A DNA stretch of 64,000 nt from Bacillus pinisoli (GTDB lineage Bacteria > Bacillota > Bacilli > Bacillales > SA4), in contig NZ_JAJQKI010000002.1 in NCBI RefSeq assembly GCF_023036475.1, positions 124,001 to 188,000 on the forward strand, written 5' to 3'. Under the pieces are notes generated by a model. It did no database searches. It was not told where the DNA came from and saw only the letters and a list, made by a program, of their open reading frames with translations. The position numbers were made by a program, and so were the translations under genes. Positions 44,484 through 53,549 of this stretch are shown piece by piece; the first letter of the stretch is position 1; the number at the start of each line of letters is the position of its first letter.

Positions 44484-46574
44484 CTAGAGTTTGAAACGAT
44501 CAACGGAATTGGTTAAGTCATTTGCCATCCCGGAAGTTTGTTCTGATACTGCACTCACGTTTTGCAATGCTGCTGTCGTTTCTTCAAATGATGCCATCAT
44601 CTCTTCAGCACTTGATGCTGTAATTTCTATAATTGTAGCTAAATTGTTTATTAAGTTTACTATTGCTTCTGAAGTTGCCACTTCATCACTAGTAATATTA
44701 CTGATTTCAGTAATAGATTGAACCGTTAATGTTACAGCTTCTAGTATTTGCTGTAAGGACTCTCCTGCTACTTGAGCTACCTTGGTCCCTTCGGTTACCA
44801 TTCCTCTACTTTCATTCATAGATACTGAGGACTGCTGTGTTAAGGATTCCATTTTTTGCGTTAATTTAGCTACTTCTGCAGCACCTAAATTGGATTGCTC
44901 CGCTAAGTTACGAACCTCTTCCGCTACCACAGCAAAGCCTTTTCCATGTTCACCCGCTCGGGCTGCTTCAATAGATGCATTCAATGCTAATAAGTTTGTT
45001 TGTTTGGCGATATTGGTAATCGTTTCAGTAATTTGCCCAATTTCTCTAGAATACACTTCTAATTCCTCAAGAATTCTTTGTGTTTCTTCCGTCTTTCTCT
45101 CAATTTGACTCATCTTTTGAACTGTTTCTTCCACTTTTTCCACACCATTTTTAGCGGCTTTCATTGTATGTTCTGAACTAGTCTTTCCATTTGAAGCTTT
45201 TTCTCTAGCCAATTGTATGAGTGAGGACAGCTGTATGAGTGATTGAGAAGCTTCTAATGTAGCCTCTTTTCCTTTGCTAGCATCAGCAGCCAGTCCTTGT
45301 ACAACTTTATTCAATTCCTCTGTAGACGCTGTGACTTCTTCAATAGAAGCAGACGTTTCTTCACTTCCCGCGCTTAACTCTTCAGCTGATTTTCTAATAC
45401 CGCCGACAAGTTCAAACATTTTATCATTCATCATGTTTAATGCATGCACTAATTGCCCTACCTCGTCCTTACTTGTTACTTCTAGTGGTTGGTGTGACAA
45501 ATTTCCACTTTCAATTTCTTTTACTCTCTCACTTGCTTTAATAATCGGCTTACTTGTTTTACGCGCAAAGAAAATAGAAACTACAGTAATCAAGATTGCA
45601 GTAATAGAAAGAATAAATAACAATGTAATCGTAAGTTGATTAATTGACTTCTTTGCTTCTGACTCGTCAATTTCAGCAATAATTGCCCAGTTTAGTCCTT
45701 CAGTATTAATTTGTGAGTACGCACTGTATACATATACATCCCGGTAGTCTTTTATTAGTGCTACATTTGTTTTTCCTGAAAGAGCCTCTTGAGTAGCTTT
45801 TGTATCAATTAGCTTCTCTCCAATATCTGATCCATTTGTAAATATAGAATCAGAGCGCATTAGCTTATCAGTACCAACTAAGTAGGTTTCTCCTGTTTCA
45901 CCAAGACCACTTCGCTCTGACATTATCGTCTTGATCGCTTCATCCGATATTTGAAGGGCAACAACACCTATAGACTTTCCGTTCTGGTCTTTAATAGGGG
46001 ATGCAATAAAAGAAGCATACCCATTAGAAGGCTCGTAAAAAGCATAATCTACTATGGTCCTATCCGTTTTACTGCTATTGAAAGCGTTCGCCAAATTACT
46101 ATTTTTCAAAGAACCTGTTAATAAGTTTTGCCCGAAGTCAGATTCTTTCGCAGCTGTATATATAATATTGCCATCGGCATCAATTAAAAACAGGTCATAG
46201 TACCCGTATGTTTTTACAAAATGATTTAGTTCTCCATGATATTTATTGTATAGCGCATCAAATTCTGAACTATCCATTCCTTGATTTCCATAAGTATCTT
46301 CCAATTCTATTAATGCATTTTTTACGGATTCTCTGTTCGCTAAGATAGAAATATCACCTAGTCGCTCATTAAAGAAGTTTTCAATTTGAGTTTTCTTAAT
46401 GTCCCTGATGGCAGAGAGTTTGAGTTCTTTTTCTAGTTCTATCGCCGAAGTTGCATTTGAAATACTAAAAAAAACGATAATTAACATTGGAAGTAGACTG
46501 ACGCCTAGGAACAGCAATGTAATCTTAGTGGCCAAACTCCTTGTATTCTTAATTTTACTTTTAGTTTTTTTCAT
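44484..46574 (-). CDS. Methyl-accepting chemotaxis protein
   Basis: About 696 residues. Transmembrane helix 1 (about 15-35), periplasmic-type dCache sensor (about 40-300, with [19 protein letters not shown] and [15 protein letters not shown]), helix 2 (about 305-330), HAMP ([17 protein letters not shown]) and a long signalling coil with the hairpin [26 protein letters not shown]. The second in-frame ATG (46574) is preferred because GAGGGA lies 8 bases before it. Between the STAS and phosphatase genes, so receptor output may feed a partner-switch module rather than only CheA. Confidence 0.93.
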   Translation of the reverse strand: MKKTKSKIKNTRSLATKITLLFLGVSLLPMLIIVFFSISNATSAIELEKELKLSAIRDIKKTQIENFFNERLGDISILANRESVKNALIELEDTYGNQGMDSSEFDALYNKYHGELNHFVKTYGYYDLFLIDADGNIIYTAAKESDFGQNLLTGSLKNSNLANAFNSSKTDRTIVDYAFYEPSNGYASFIASPIKDQNGKSIGVVALQISDEAIKTIMSERSGLGETGETYLVGTDKLMRSDSIFTNGSDIGEKLIDTKATQEALSGKTNVALIKDYRDVYVYSAYSQINTEGLNWAIIAEIDESEAKKSINQLTITLLFILSITAILITVVSIFFARKTSKPIIKASERVKEIESGNLSHQPLEVTSKDEVGQLVHALNMMNDKMFELVGGIRKSAEELSAGSEETSASIEEVTASTEELNKVVQGLAADASKGKEATLEASQSLIQLSSLIQLAREKASNGKTSSEHTMKAAKNGVEKVEETVQKMSQIERKTEETQRILEELEVYSREIGQITETITNIAKQTNLLALNASIEAARAGEHGKGFAVVAEEVRNLAEQSNLGAAEVAKLTQKMESLTQQSSVSMNESRGMVTEGTKVAQVAGESLQQILEAVTLTVQSITEISNITSDEVATSEAIVNLINNLATIIEITASSAEEMMASFEETTAALQNVSAVSEQTSGMANDLTNSVDRFKL

Positions 46575-46621
46575 AGTCATGTCCCTCTATCTTATACTTT
46601 TATGTTCATCACAAGTAGTCG

Positions 46622-46924
46622 CTATTGGATCTTAAATACAAGATTTAATCTAGTTAGATAAAAAATTTCCTTCACTGGTCCTTTAAGGCCTCTTACTGTA
46701 AGGTTTCCGTTGTTAGAAACAGCTTGTTTTTGTAACCCTATTAATACACCTAGCCCAGTACTGTCAATATACTCTAAAGCACCTAAGTCAAAATCAAAAT
46801 CTTTATATCCCTTCTCTACATATGCTGATATTTCTTCTCTTAGCTTCATAGCCTCTTGAACATACATTTTGCCTCCCAAAGAGACATGAACAACCCCGTT
46901 TATTAATGCAATCTCGACTTTCAC
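46622..46924 (-). CDS. STAS-domain anti-sigma factor antagonist
   Basis: 100-residue STAS protein of the SpoIIAA/RsbV type. Phosphorylatable serine in LEYIDSTGLGVLIGLQKQA (about residue 57), preceded by the usual beta-strand GVVHVSLGGKMYV. GTG start with GGAGGAA. First gene of the operon. Its phosphorylation would be set by the HATPase kinase and the PP2C phosphatase encoded two genes downstream. Confidence 0.92.
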   Translation of the reverse strand: MKVEIALINGVVHVSLGGKMYVQEAMKLREEISAYVEKGYKDFDFDLGALEYIDSTGLGVLIGLQKQAVSNNGNLTVRGLKGPVKEIFYLTRLNLVFKIQ

Positions 46925-47276
46925 TTCTTGTTCCTCCTAGTGTTACGAATCTTCTTTTAATGTTATATCTACATTTTGATATAGATGCACTTGGAAAAAT
47001 TTATGAGTTTAATAATTTTATAGCCTTTTTTTGTGACAATCAATTCTTTTGTCCCCATAAATGATATTAAGCCTATACTATATAATAAATTATTTATCTT
47101 AAAAATACATCAACCATTATTATACAGGCACTTTGCATACAAATAGTTGCATTCGAAAAAACCCATAAGCAATACCTAGAAAGTACTAATGAGTTTATTA
47201 GGGATAGGATTTGGAATAATTCTCCTTTCAATAAGGAAAGCTAACTAAAAATTTCTAATTAAAGGAGATGAGTTAA
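46925..47276. other. Divergent intergenic region
   Basis: AT-rich gap between the STAS operon and the small zinc-motif gene. It presumably carries both promoters; no sigma-B or sigma-D box of good quality was found. A short CTTTC/GAAAG hairpin lies near 47225-47240. Confidence 0.4.
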
Positions 47277-47486
47277 TTGGGATTGATTAATACAATTACA
47301 GAATGGAACACAGCTAGACAAGAAAAATACCATTCTAAAATGAAGGAAAAAGGCCTATGTCCACAGTGTAAAGGCAGAGGATTTCATGCATATGCAGGTC
47401 ATGAGTATGCTTTTTATAGCTCTACTCTTAATTGTCCGGGGTGTGAAGGAAGCGGAACTTACGCTGACTGGAATAATTTACAGTAA
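47277..47486 (+). CDS. Small DnaJ-type zinc-finger protein (69 aa)
   Basis: 69 residues with two CxxCxGxG modules (CPQCKGRG near residue 28 and CPGCEGSG near residue 53), the zinc-binding repeat of DnaJ-class cysteine-rich domains; two repeats give one zinc site. TTG start with AAAGGAGATG. No J domain, so not a chaperone by itself. It is followed by an unusual 12-bp hairpin and a terminator. Function unknown. Confidence 0.75.
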   Translation: MGLINTITEWNTARQEKYHSKMKEKGLCPQCKGRGFHAYAGHEYAFYSSTLNCPGCEGSGTYADWNNLQ

Positions 47487-47524
47487 AAGACACTTTTATT
47501 TTTTAAATAGTAGGCATATACTAA

Positions 47525-47592
47525 TATAGATCTCTTCCGTATCTTTTTCGCTCGTTGCGGGACACTTAACCAGTTCGGAACGGAAGGGATCC
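47525..47592 (+). ncRNA. Hairpin element with 16S-like segment, 3' of zinc-motif gene
   Basis: Arms GATCTCTTCCGT and ACGGAAGGGATC pair over 12 bases (one T-G), enclosing about 40 bases. On the minus strand the loop reads GGTTAAGTGTCCCGCAACGA then GCG, close to the conserved 16S rRNA helix 35-36 segment, with a two-base insertion. Directly followed by a terminator. Could be a 3' UTR structure or a small RNA; low confidence. Confidence 0.35.
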
Positions 47593-47594
47593 TC

Positions 47595-47630
47595 TGACGC
47601 TAGAGCTTTTCTAGCGTCATATTTATTTTC
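47595..47630 (+). terminator. Terminator after zinc-motif gene / hairpin element
   Basis: TGACGCTAGA / TCTAGCGTCA stem, then TATTTATTTT. Confidence 0.8.
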
Positions 47631-47636
47631 CCCATG

Positions 47637-47663
47637 AAAAAACCAAGGTTTGTAACCTTGGTT
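47637..47663 (-). terminator. Terminator of the proline operon
   Basis: AACCAAGGTT / AACCTTGGTT stem followed on the minus strand by TTTTTT-type run. Confidence 0.85.
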
Positions 47664-47671
47664 CAACAAAT

Positions 47672-48931
47672 TTACCTAACTTGACCATTACCAGACATGA
47701 TGTATTTAATCGTTGTTAAAGCAGGTAGACCCATAGGACCCCTAGCATGGAGCTTCTGGGTTGAGATACCAATTTCCGCACCAAAACCTAGTGCACCACC
47801 ATCTGTAAAACGAGTTGAGGCATTATGATAGATGGCAGCAGCGTCCACTAACGTCATAAATGTTTGGGCAGAAGCTGTATTTTCTGTAATAATAGCTTCT
47901 GAGTGCTTTGTCCCATACTGATCAATATGTTCTACTGCTTCCTCTACATCTTTCACTACTTTTATTGCGATACTTAGATTTAAGTATTCCTCTGCCCAGT
48001 CCTTCTCACTCGCTAAACTGGCATTAGTAAATGACTGAACAACTGTTTCATCTCCAAATACTTGAATGTGATAATCTTGTAATGTTTTTTCTAACACAGC
48101 CTTATATTGATCGAACCATGCCGAATGGACGAGTAACGTCTCTGCAGCATTACAAACTGCTGGACGGTCTGTTTTTGCATTGATTAGTATAGATAATGCC
48201 TTCTCCACATCTGCATCCTGATCAATATAGATATGACAATTTCCTACACCCGTTTCTAGGACTGGAACCGTTGCATTATTGACAACTGCATTTATTAGTG
48301 AAGCCCCGCCTCTTGGTATGAGCACATCAATATGCTCCTTCATAGTAAAAAGCTGTTGAGTGGCCTCTCGGTCTGTTGATGCGATAAATTGAACTGCTTC
48401 CTTTGGGATCTTTGTCTTTAGAAGGGCATTGTGCATCACTTCTACTATTTTCTGGTTAGAATAAATAGCATTGGAGCCACCTTTCAATACAATGGCATTA
48501 CCTGACTTCAAAGCAAGCCCGGTAGCATCCACCGTTACGTTCGGTCTTGCTTCATAAATCATTCCAATAACACCTAAAGGTACTGAAATTTGCTCAACTT
48601 TTAATCCGTTTTCTAAAACCCAGCTAGTTTTAACGATACCAGTTGGATCTTCAAGTTTTGCTACTTCGCGTAAACCATTAGCAAACTCAAAAACTCTTTC
48701 CTTTGTTAACGCTAATCGGTCCATCAACGCAGAATCAAAACCTTGCTTTTCACCGTTTTGTAAATCGATCGCATTAGCTTCAAGAATTACTTCATAATGG
48801 TCCTCTAATTCTTTCGCAATGATATGAAGACTTTCATTCTTTTCAGTATTTGATAATACACTAAGTTTTTTTGCTGCTCTTTTTGCTTGTATTGCTTGAT
48901 TCTCTACATTAGTTTTTATAGCTGTCGTCAT
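47672..48931 (-). CDS. proA: Gamma-glutamyl phosphate reductase
   Basis: 419-residue NADPH-dependent enzyme reducing glutamyl-5-phosphate to the semialdehyde in proline synthesis. Aldehyde-dehydrogenase fold with GVIGMIYEARPNVTVDA (about 118-134), NAIVLKGGSNAIYSN, VLIPRGGASL and the catalytic cysteine in RPAVCNAAETLLVH (about 253). Third gene of a proI-proB-proA unit with 18-37-base gaps and a terminator behind it. Confidence 0.97.
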   Translation of the reverse strand: MTTAIKTNVENQAIQAKRAAKKLSVLSNTEKNESLHIIAKELEDHYEVILEANAIDLQNGEKQGFDSALMDRLALTKERVFEFANGLREVAKLEDPTGIVKTSWVLENGLKVEQISVPLGVIGMIYEARPNVTVDATGLALKSGNAIVLKGGSNAIYSNQKIVEVMHNALLKTKIPKEAVQFIASTDREATQQLFTMKEHIDVLIPRGGASLINAVVNNATVPVLETGVGNCHIYIDQDADVEKALSILINAKTDRPAVCNAAETLLVHSAWFDQYKAVLEKTLQDYHIQVFGDETVVQSFTNASLASEKDWAEEYLNLSIAIKVVKDVEEAVEHIDQYGTKHSEAIITENTASAQTFMTLVDAAAIYHNASTRFTDGGALGFGAEIGISTQKLHARGPMGLPALTTIKYIMSGNGQVR

Positions 48932-48949
48932 CCAATTCCCCTTTCAAGT

Positions 48950-50077
48950 TTATACACCTACCGGTAGTAGTACCTCTAATTGACAAACAAAATCTTCATA
49001 ATCAATAACAGGTGTTTGCTGAGTATTTAGTTTACCAGGGTCTATTAAGCATAAGTCTTCTGATGAATAACCTACAACTCCTAGACCGATTTCCACTTTG
49101 TTCTCATCTATAATTTTTATCACTGCACCTCTATCAAAGTTACCTTTTACGTTAACTACATCTGCAGGAAATAAGCTATTCTTTTCATTGACAATTACTT
49201 TTTTCGCATCTGCATTTATTGTAATTTCACCTTCAGGACCAGAGTGAAACGCAATCCACTGTTTCTTTTGATTTAGGTTTACAGCATGTTCTTCCGTTTG
49301 TTCAAAGTAGGTCCCGATTGCTGATCTATTAACAGCATCTTTAATAATATTCGGTATACCAGCCTTTCCTAAGAAAGTCGATATACCAGAAGCCATCGCA
49401 ATTTTCACCGCATCAATCTTAGACTTCATTCCTCCTGTACCTACAGAACTTCCTGAATCTCCAGCAGCTGCTTCAATCTCGGGTGTGATTTTATATACTT
49501 TATCAAGGAGTTTTGCATTTGGATTCTTCCTTGGATCAGCATTATATAAACCATCTATATCAGATAGAATAATAAGTCGGTCTGATTCAATTAATCCCGC
49601 TACCTTCGCTGAAAGTGTATCGTTATCCCCAAATTTTAGTCGGTCAACCGTGACGGTATCATTCTCGTTTACAATTGGGATAATCCCACGCTCCAACAAC
49701 ACATTTAAGGTATTACGCACGTTTTGGTAACGGTTTTCATCTGAAAAGTCGCTTCTTGTTATTAAGATTTGAGATGCTACATAACCATGTGATAAAAAAA
49801 GTTCTGAATATGCTTCCATGAGCAAACCTTGACCTATGGAAGCTGCAGCCTGCTTCTCTGGCAATTGAGTAGGTCGTTCTAAGAATCCTAATTTTCGATA
49901 ACCGGCGGCAACTGCACCGGAAGAAACTAGCAACACTTCATGCCCAGCATCTTTTAGTTGAACAATTTCGTCAACCAATCTTTCAAGTTTTTTCCTACTT
50001 ATTTCTCCGTGTAAGCTAGTTAAAGAACTGCTTCCGATTTTAATTACAACCCGATGCTTTATGCCGTCTGGGCTCAT
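48950..50077 (-). CDS. proB: Glutamate 5-kinase
   Basis: 375-residue first enzyme of proline synthesis, phosphorylating glutamate. Amino-acid kinase domain (KIGSSSLTSLHGEIS at the start, VSSGAVAAGYRKLG, NENDTVTVDRLKFGDND, VGTGGMKSKIDAVKIA) and C-terminal PUA domain (about 280-360). The normal feedback-sensitive architecture with PUA is kept. ATG start with AGGAGTG. Between proI and proA. Confidence 0.97.
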   Translation of the reverse strand: MSPDGIKHRVVIKIGSSSLTSLHGEISRKKLERLVDEIVQLKDAGHEVLLVSSGAVAAGYRKLGFLERPTQLPEKQAAASIGQGLLMEAYSELFLSHGYVASQILITRSDFSDENRYQNVRNTLNVLLERGIIPIVNENDTVTVDRLKFGDNDTLSAKVAGLIESDRLIILSDIDGLYNADPRKNPNAKLLDKVYKITPEIEAAAGDSGSSVGTGGMKSKIDAVKIAMASGISTFLGKAGIPNIIKDAVNRSAIGTYFEQTEEHAVNLNQKKQWIAFHSGPEGEITINADAKKVIVNEKNSLFPADVVNVKGNFDRGAVIKIIDENKVEIGLGVVGYSSEDLCLIDPGKLNTQQTPVIDYEDFVCQLEVLLPVGV

Positions 50078-50114
50078 TGTATCACTCCTGTTATCTATAC
50101 TAGTTGTTTACTAT

Positions 50115-50963
50115 TTATTGCGCTTTCGCTAAAAGCTTTCGCTGTAATTCACTACTTATTTCATTTGAGCGGTTTGAAGCATGCTTAATGGCTTGAGTAA
50201 TTGCCTTCCCTCCACCATGCTCTGCAAGTGCTGCAAGACCCGCTGCTGTCGTTCCATTTGGAGATGTTACATTTTTTCTTAATTGTGCCGGAGATTCATC
50301 CTGTTCGAGAATCATCTTAGCTGCACCTAAAATGGTCTGGGCCATGACCTCTCTTGTCGTTTCCATATCAAGGCCACCTTCTTTTCCGGCTTTCTCCATA
50401 TGCTCCATTAAATAATAAAAGTAAGCAGGGCCACTTCCGGCAATCCCCGTAAAAATGTCCATTTGTTCTTCTTCAATTTCAAACACTTTGCCAATACAGC
50501 TAAGCAGTTCTTTTGCATCTTCTACTTGATCTCGATCAGTGAATGTTCCTATAGAAATGGCTGTTGCAGATTCACCAATCATGCTTGACGTGTTCGGCAT
50601 CACACGTATAACTTGTTGGCCTTTTTGTAAGTGGTGTTCCATGAAAGAGGTTGTAATACCTGCAAGTACTGATATTACAAGTTGATGTGGTTGTAATTGA
50701 TCTTTTATTGAAAGCATAACAGCTTCTGCATCCTTTGGCTTCATTGCAAGGAAAATAATATCCATTTCATCTAATGAAACGTCCTCACTGGATACACCCT
50801 TTATTCCGTACCCGGCTTCTAATTCCTTTAAACGTAATCTATTACTTTTATTTGAAACATATAGTTGGTTTTTTGGTACTTTGTTTCCATTAACGATGCC
50901 AGAGATCATTGCTTCCGCCATGGATCCTGCACCTAAAAAAATAATGTTCTTTTTTTCTAACAT
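50115..50963 (-). CDS. proI: Pyrroline-5-carboxylate reductase
   Basis: 282-residue last enzyme of proline synthesis. Rossmann start IIFLGAGSMAEAMISGI, MKPKDAEAVMLSIK, RVMPNTSSMIGESATAI and the C-terminal signature GAAKMILEQDESPAQLRKNVTSPNGTT, shown here only as landmarks. First gene of the proline operon; no proline-type T-box (as found before some Bacillus proBA genes) is visible upstream. ATG with GGGAGAGA. Confidence 0.96.
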   Translation of the reverse strand: MLEKKNIIFLGAGSMAEAMISGIVNGNKVPKNQLYVSNKSNRLRLKELEAGYGIKGVSSEDVSLDEMDIIFLAMKPKDAEAVMLSIKDQLQPHQLVISVLAGITTSFMEHHLQKGQQVIRVMPNTSSMIGESATAISIGTFTDRDQVEDAKELLSCIGKVFEIEEEQMDIFTGIAGSGPAYFYYLMEHMEKAGKEGGLDMETTREVMAQTILGAAKMILEQDESPAQLRKNVTSPNGTTAAGLAALAEHGGGKAITQAIKHASNRSNEISSELQRKLLAKAQ

Positions 50964-51327
50964 CTAATCTCTCCCAGTTTGTTCGTATTTTGTTCTCTTT
51001 TTTCATAACGTCTTTTATCTTACCATCATCTGTGGAAGAATCAACCACTTCTAAACATGTTATAAGGATATGGCTCATTTAGTTAGTGAAAGCGCTAACA
51101 TCAATATTTATTGTCACTTAATCCTTTCTGAGCAGCTATTTTCGTGGTTAATCAAGCAATATCCGATTTTTTGTTTTAATTAAAGTTTTCAAAATTCGTC
51201 GTATTAGATATAGTCTTGTCGATTTTTGTAATTCATCTATTTCCTTTAACTTTAATCTCTACTTGAACATTTTTGCTTTTTTTATGATAATAAAAGACAT
51301 GTATGATTTGTAATTGAGGTGAATGTA
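50964..51327. other. Divergent intergenic region between proI and yneK
   Basis: About 360 bases. Contains a cre-like CcpA site (51087-51100) and otherwise AT-rich DNA. No T-box sequence (the plus-strand complement of GGTGGNACCGCG) was found. Confidence 0.5.
51087..51100. promoter_or_regulatory. Candidate cre (CcpA) site
   Basis: TGAAAGCGCTAACA fits the catabolite-responsive consensus TGNAANCGNWNNCW at every position. About 125 bases upstream of proI and 230 bases upstream of yneK. Confidence 0.5.
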
Positions 51328-51762
51328 ATGTACCAGTTTGCAGAATGGACGCAATGGTTGATTATCTTCTGGACCGTCTTTTTAGTTACGATGATGGGTA
51401 TCGGTGGATTTTTCATGTTTCGTAAGTTTCTAAAACGGCTGCCAAAAGAGGACGGGATGAGTGAATTAGATTGGCAGGATCAATATATAGAAAAAACAAA
51501 ACATCTTTGGCCAGATGAACAAAAACTTCTTCTTGAAGATTTAGTTAGACCAGTACCTGAACTTTTTCGTGATATCGCTAGACAGAAAATAGCTGGGAAG
51601 ATTGGTGAATTAGCCTTAGAAGAAAATGCATCTTCTATAACACAGGATTTGGTAATCAGAGGCTATATTATCGCGACACCAAAGCGAGATTATAAATTCC
51701 TTATTAAAGCATTGCGAGAGAAGAAAATTGACTTATCTCCTTATGAGGGTTTGCTTTCATAA
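51328..51762 (+). CDS. yneK: DUF2621 membrane protein YneK
   Basis: 144-residue protein with one N-terminal transmembrane helix (about residues 9-31, WLIIFWTVFLVTMMGIGGFF) and a soluble domain (WPDEQKLLLEDLVRPVPELF, GYIIATPKRDYKFLIKAL) typical of DUF2621. The frame opens with GTG three codons earlier; ATG at 51328 has GAGGTG at 8 bases and gives the usual family length. In Bacillus subtilis yneK neighbours cotM and yneJ; here the selenium, selC-island, signalling and proline genes separate it from cotM. Confidence 0.85.
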   Translation: MYQFAEWTQWLIIFWTVFLVTMMGIGGFFMFRKFLKRLPKEDGMSELDWQDQYIEKTKHLWPDEQKLLLEDLVRPVPELFRDIARQKIAGKIGELALEENASSITQDLVIRGYIIATPKRDYKFLIKALREKKIDLSPYEGLLS

Positions 51763-51769
51763 AATACAA

Positions 51770-51807
51770 AAAGAGGAACGTCTGAGTTAGATTCAGACGT
51801 TCCTCTT
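51770..51807. terminator. Terminator after yneK
   Basis: Sixteen-base-pair stem AAAGAGGAACGTCTGA / TCAGACGTTCCTCTTT; A- and T-runs on both sides. Confidence 0.85.
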
Positions 51808-51844
51808 TACATTTGGCTGTTATCGTATAGATTGAAGATTTCGT

Positions 51845-51965
51845 AAAAATCCCAAAAGCCGGATTTTTACTTGGTAGTACAAAGTATCACAAAATTGCTG
51901 AAATATAAGATTGAAAATCAACAAGTTTTAGAAAAGAGCATTGCATTTATTACTGTGCAATTACA
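51845..51965. repeat. Dispersed repeat, copy 2
   Basis: Shares AATCCCAAAAGCC, ATTTTTACTT and, about 75 bases later, CAACAAGTTTTAGAAAAGAG with the region 26235-26370 (which reads AATCCCAAAAGCC...CAACAAAGTTTTAGAAAAGA). The middle parts differ. Confidence 0.5.
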
Positions 51966-52000
51966 CGTACTAAGGGTACTTTAAGTCCATGATTAGGCGG

Positions 52001-52948
52001 TTACTTCTCTAACCTAAATGGAATTGTCACTAGTACATTCGACTCCTCATATTTTTTTACCGTTACTTTTAATTCTTTCTCTTTTCCTAGAACTCTAATT
52101 GGATTATACATAGAAACCAGTAGCTCGCCGTTTGAATCCGGTCTGAAAAGTGTGTCACTGTTCATATTACCATGTCTTATTATTACGTTTTGTTCTGGAC
52201 CAAAGAGAATGTCACCAATAAAAATTTCATATAACTGTTTTGGGTCTAGCTTATAGGCATGAATGGTTGTGTTTACTCCACTATGATCATACTCAATGGT
52301 GACATTTCCATTACCCTTTTCAATAGGCATGTCTTTTTTACTCTCTTTTTGGACTTTTGCAACTGGATTATCTTTCATTTTTTCGTTATTCATATGATCA
52401 AGTTTATATAGGAGCTGACCTTGTTGATCAAAAAACTCAACTTCTAGATCAAAGTTAATATTTTGTTCCCGATTAACTATCATTATAAAATGAAAGTATC
52501 CATTTTCTTCAAGCATTATTTCATTTTTACCCTCTAACCAGTTACTTTTAATATGCGTTGCGCGTGCATCATTTGAATAGCCATATACTTTATAAACACT
52601 TTTATTATTTATAGTAGACATTCCCCAATAGGCTTTTGCAAGGGTTTCTTCCTTACGTTCAAACCCATAAGAACCTCCTTTGGGAACCCAAAATAATCCT
52701 AATGGTTTCTGGAAGTTGACTTGATGAAAGAGTGCATGTTCTTCATCTTCAAGAATAACGGAATACATATGACCTTCTTTAACTACTGACACTACCCTTG
52801 TATCTGCAGGAAACTCCATTGATTTTAATGATTCCTCTACTGACTTTTCCAATGAAAAGGGATGGGGTGATGCACCGTATAACATTAGCATGAAAAAGCT
52901 AAGAATGATGGACCAGCGTATTATCCTAAATAGTATAGACTTATTCAT
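52001..52948 (-). CDS. Hypothetical exported protein (about 315 aa)
   Basis: Not recognised. N-terminal signal or anchor helix (ILFRIIRWSIILSFFMLML), then a beta-rich extracytoplasmic domain; aromatic-rich segments such as LGLFWVPKGGSYGFERKE and a C-terminal YNPIRVLGKEKELKVTVKKY. ATG at 52948 has GGTGAT before it and overlaps the end of the preceding gene by 8 bases (52941-52948), so the two are translationally coupled and probably form one membrane-surface complex. Confidence 0.65.
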   Translation of the reverse strand: MNKSILFRIIRWSIILSFFMLMLYGASPHPFSLEKSVEESLKSMEFPADTRVVSVVKEGHMYSVILEDEEHALFHQVNFQKPLGLFWVPKGGSYGFERKEETLAKAYWGMSTINNKSVYKVYGYSNDARATHIKSNWLEGKNEIMLEENGYFHFIMIVNREQNINFDLEVEFFDQQGQLLYKLDHMNNEKMKDNPVAKVQKESKKDMPIEKGNGNVTIEYDHSGVNTTIHAYKLDPKQLYEIFIGDILFGPEQNVIIRHGNMNSDTLFRPDSNGELLVSMYNPIRVLGKEKELKVTVKKYEESNVLVTIPFRLEK

Positions 52949-53429
52949 GTTGATCACCTATTTTGTATGTAAAGGAAAATGATTCACCATAACGGTTTGA
53001 GTATAGCGTCAAACTTTCTATACCGTCAGGGAGATTGCTAAAATCATAATGACCTGTTGTCCTGAAAAGGTTTGATGTTGCACCCCCACCATTTGTTATA
53101 ACCTCTGTTTCTCCATCTTTTGTAACAACTTTTAAAGAGGGCCTATTCGGAATAGAATGATGTAACAGATTATGAGAGCTTACAATAATGCTAGCGTCAT
53201 TTGTGCTAGAATGATAGATTAACCCTTTTGACTTTATTACACGATCAAAATAGATCTGCTGATCGTCATCTGCTTGATAATACGTTCCATCCTGTATGGC
53301 ATTACTTATTTCTTTTGTATAATTAAAGAAACGATCGATTGGCAGTAAACTTGTAATAGAGATAAATAAGATGTAAGCAACTAACAAATATTCCACAACA
53401 GTAATTAATCGAATGAGGATCAGACGCAT
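52941..53429 (-). CDS. Hypothetical membrane-anchored protein (162 aa)
   Basis: Not recognised. One N-terminal transmembrane helix (LIRLITVVEYLLVAYILFISI) followed by a beta-rich external domain (YQADDDQQIYFDRVIKSKGL, NGGGATSNLFRTTGHYDFSN). The frame opens 26 codons earlier, but ATG at 53429 has AAAGGA 8 bases before it. Coupled to the exported protein gene downstream. Location between yneK and yneJ (ccdC) is an insertion relative to Bacillus subtilis. Confidence 0.65.
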   Translation of the reverse strand: MRLILIRLITVVEYLLVAYILFISITSLLPIDRFFNYTKEISNAIQDGTYYQADDDQQIYFDRVIKSKGLIYHSSTNDASIIVSSHNLLHHSIPNRPSLKVVTKDGETEVITNGGGATSNLFRTTGHYDFSNLPDGIESLTLYSNRYGESFSFTYKIGDQHE

Positions 53430-53507
53430 ACCATCCATCCTTTGCTTGATTTTAGATAGTTTAAGTGTAACAGTAGAAAAGAAACTAATAAAGGAAAATT
53501 TCCCCAT

Positions 53508-53537
53508 AAAAAAATACCATATCCATATTAAGGATAT
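53508..53537 (-). terminator. Terminator after ccdC/yneJ
   Basis: ATATCC/GGATAT stem extended by flanking pairs, followed by TATTTTTTT on the minus strand. Confidence 0.7.
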
Positions 53538-53549
53538 AGCATTTTCCTT

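Noticed and set aside
50964..51327. Proline T-box riboswitch upstream of proI
   Set aside because: No T-box core (GGTGGNACCGCG) or specifier structure was found on the minus strand.
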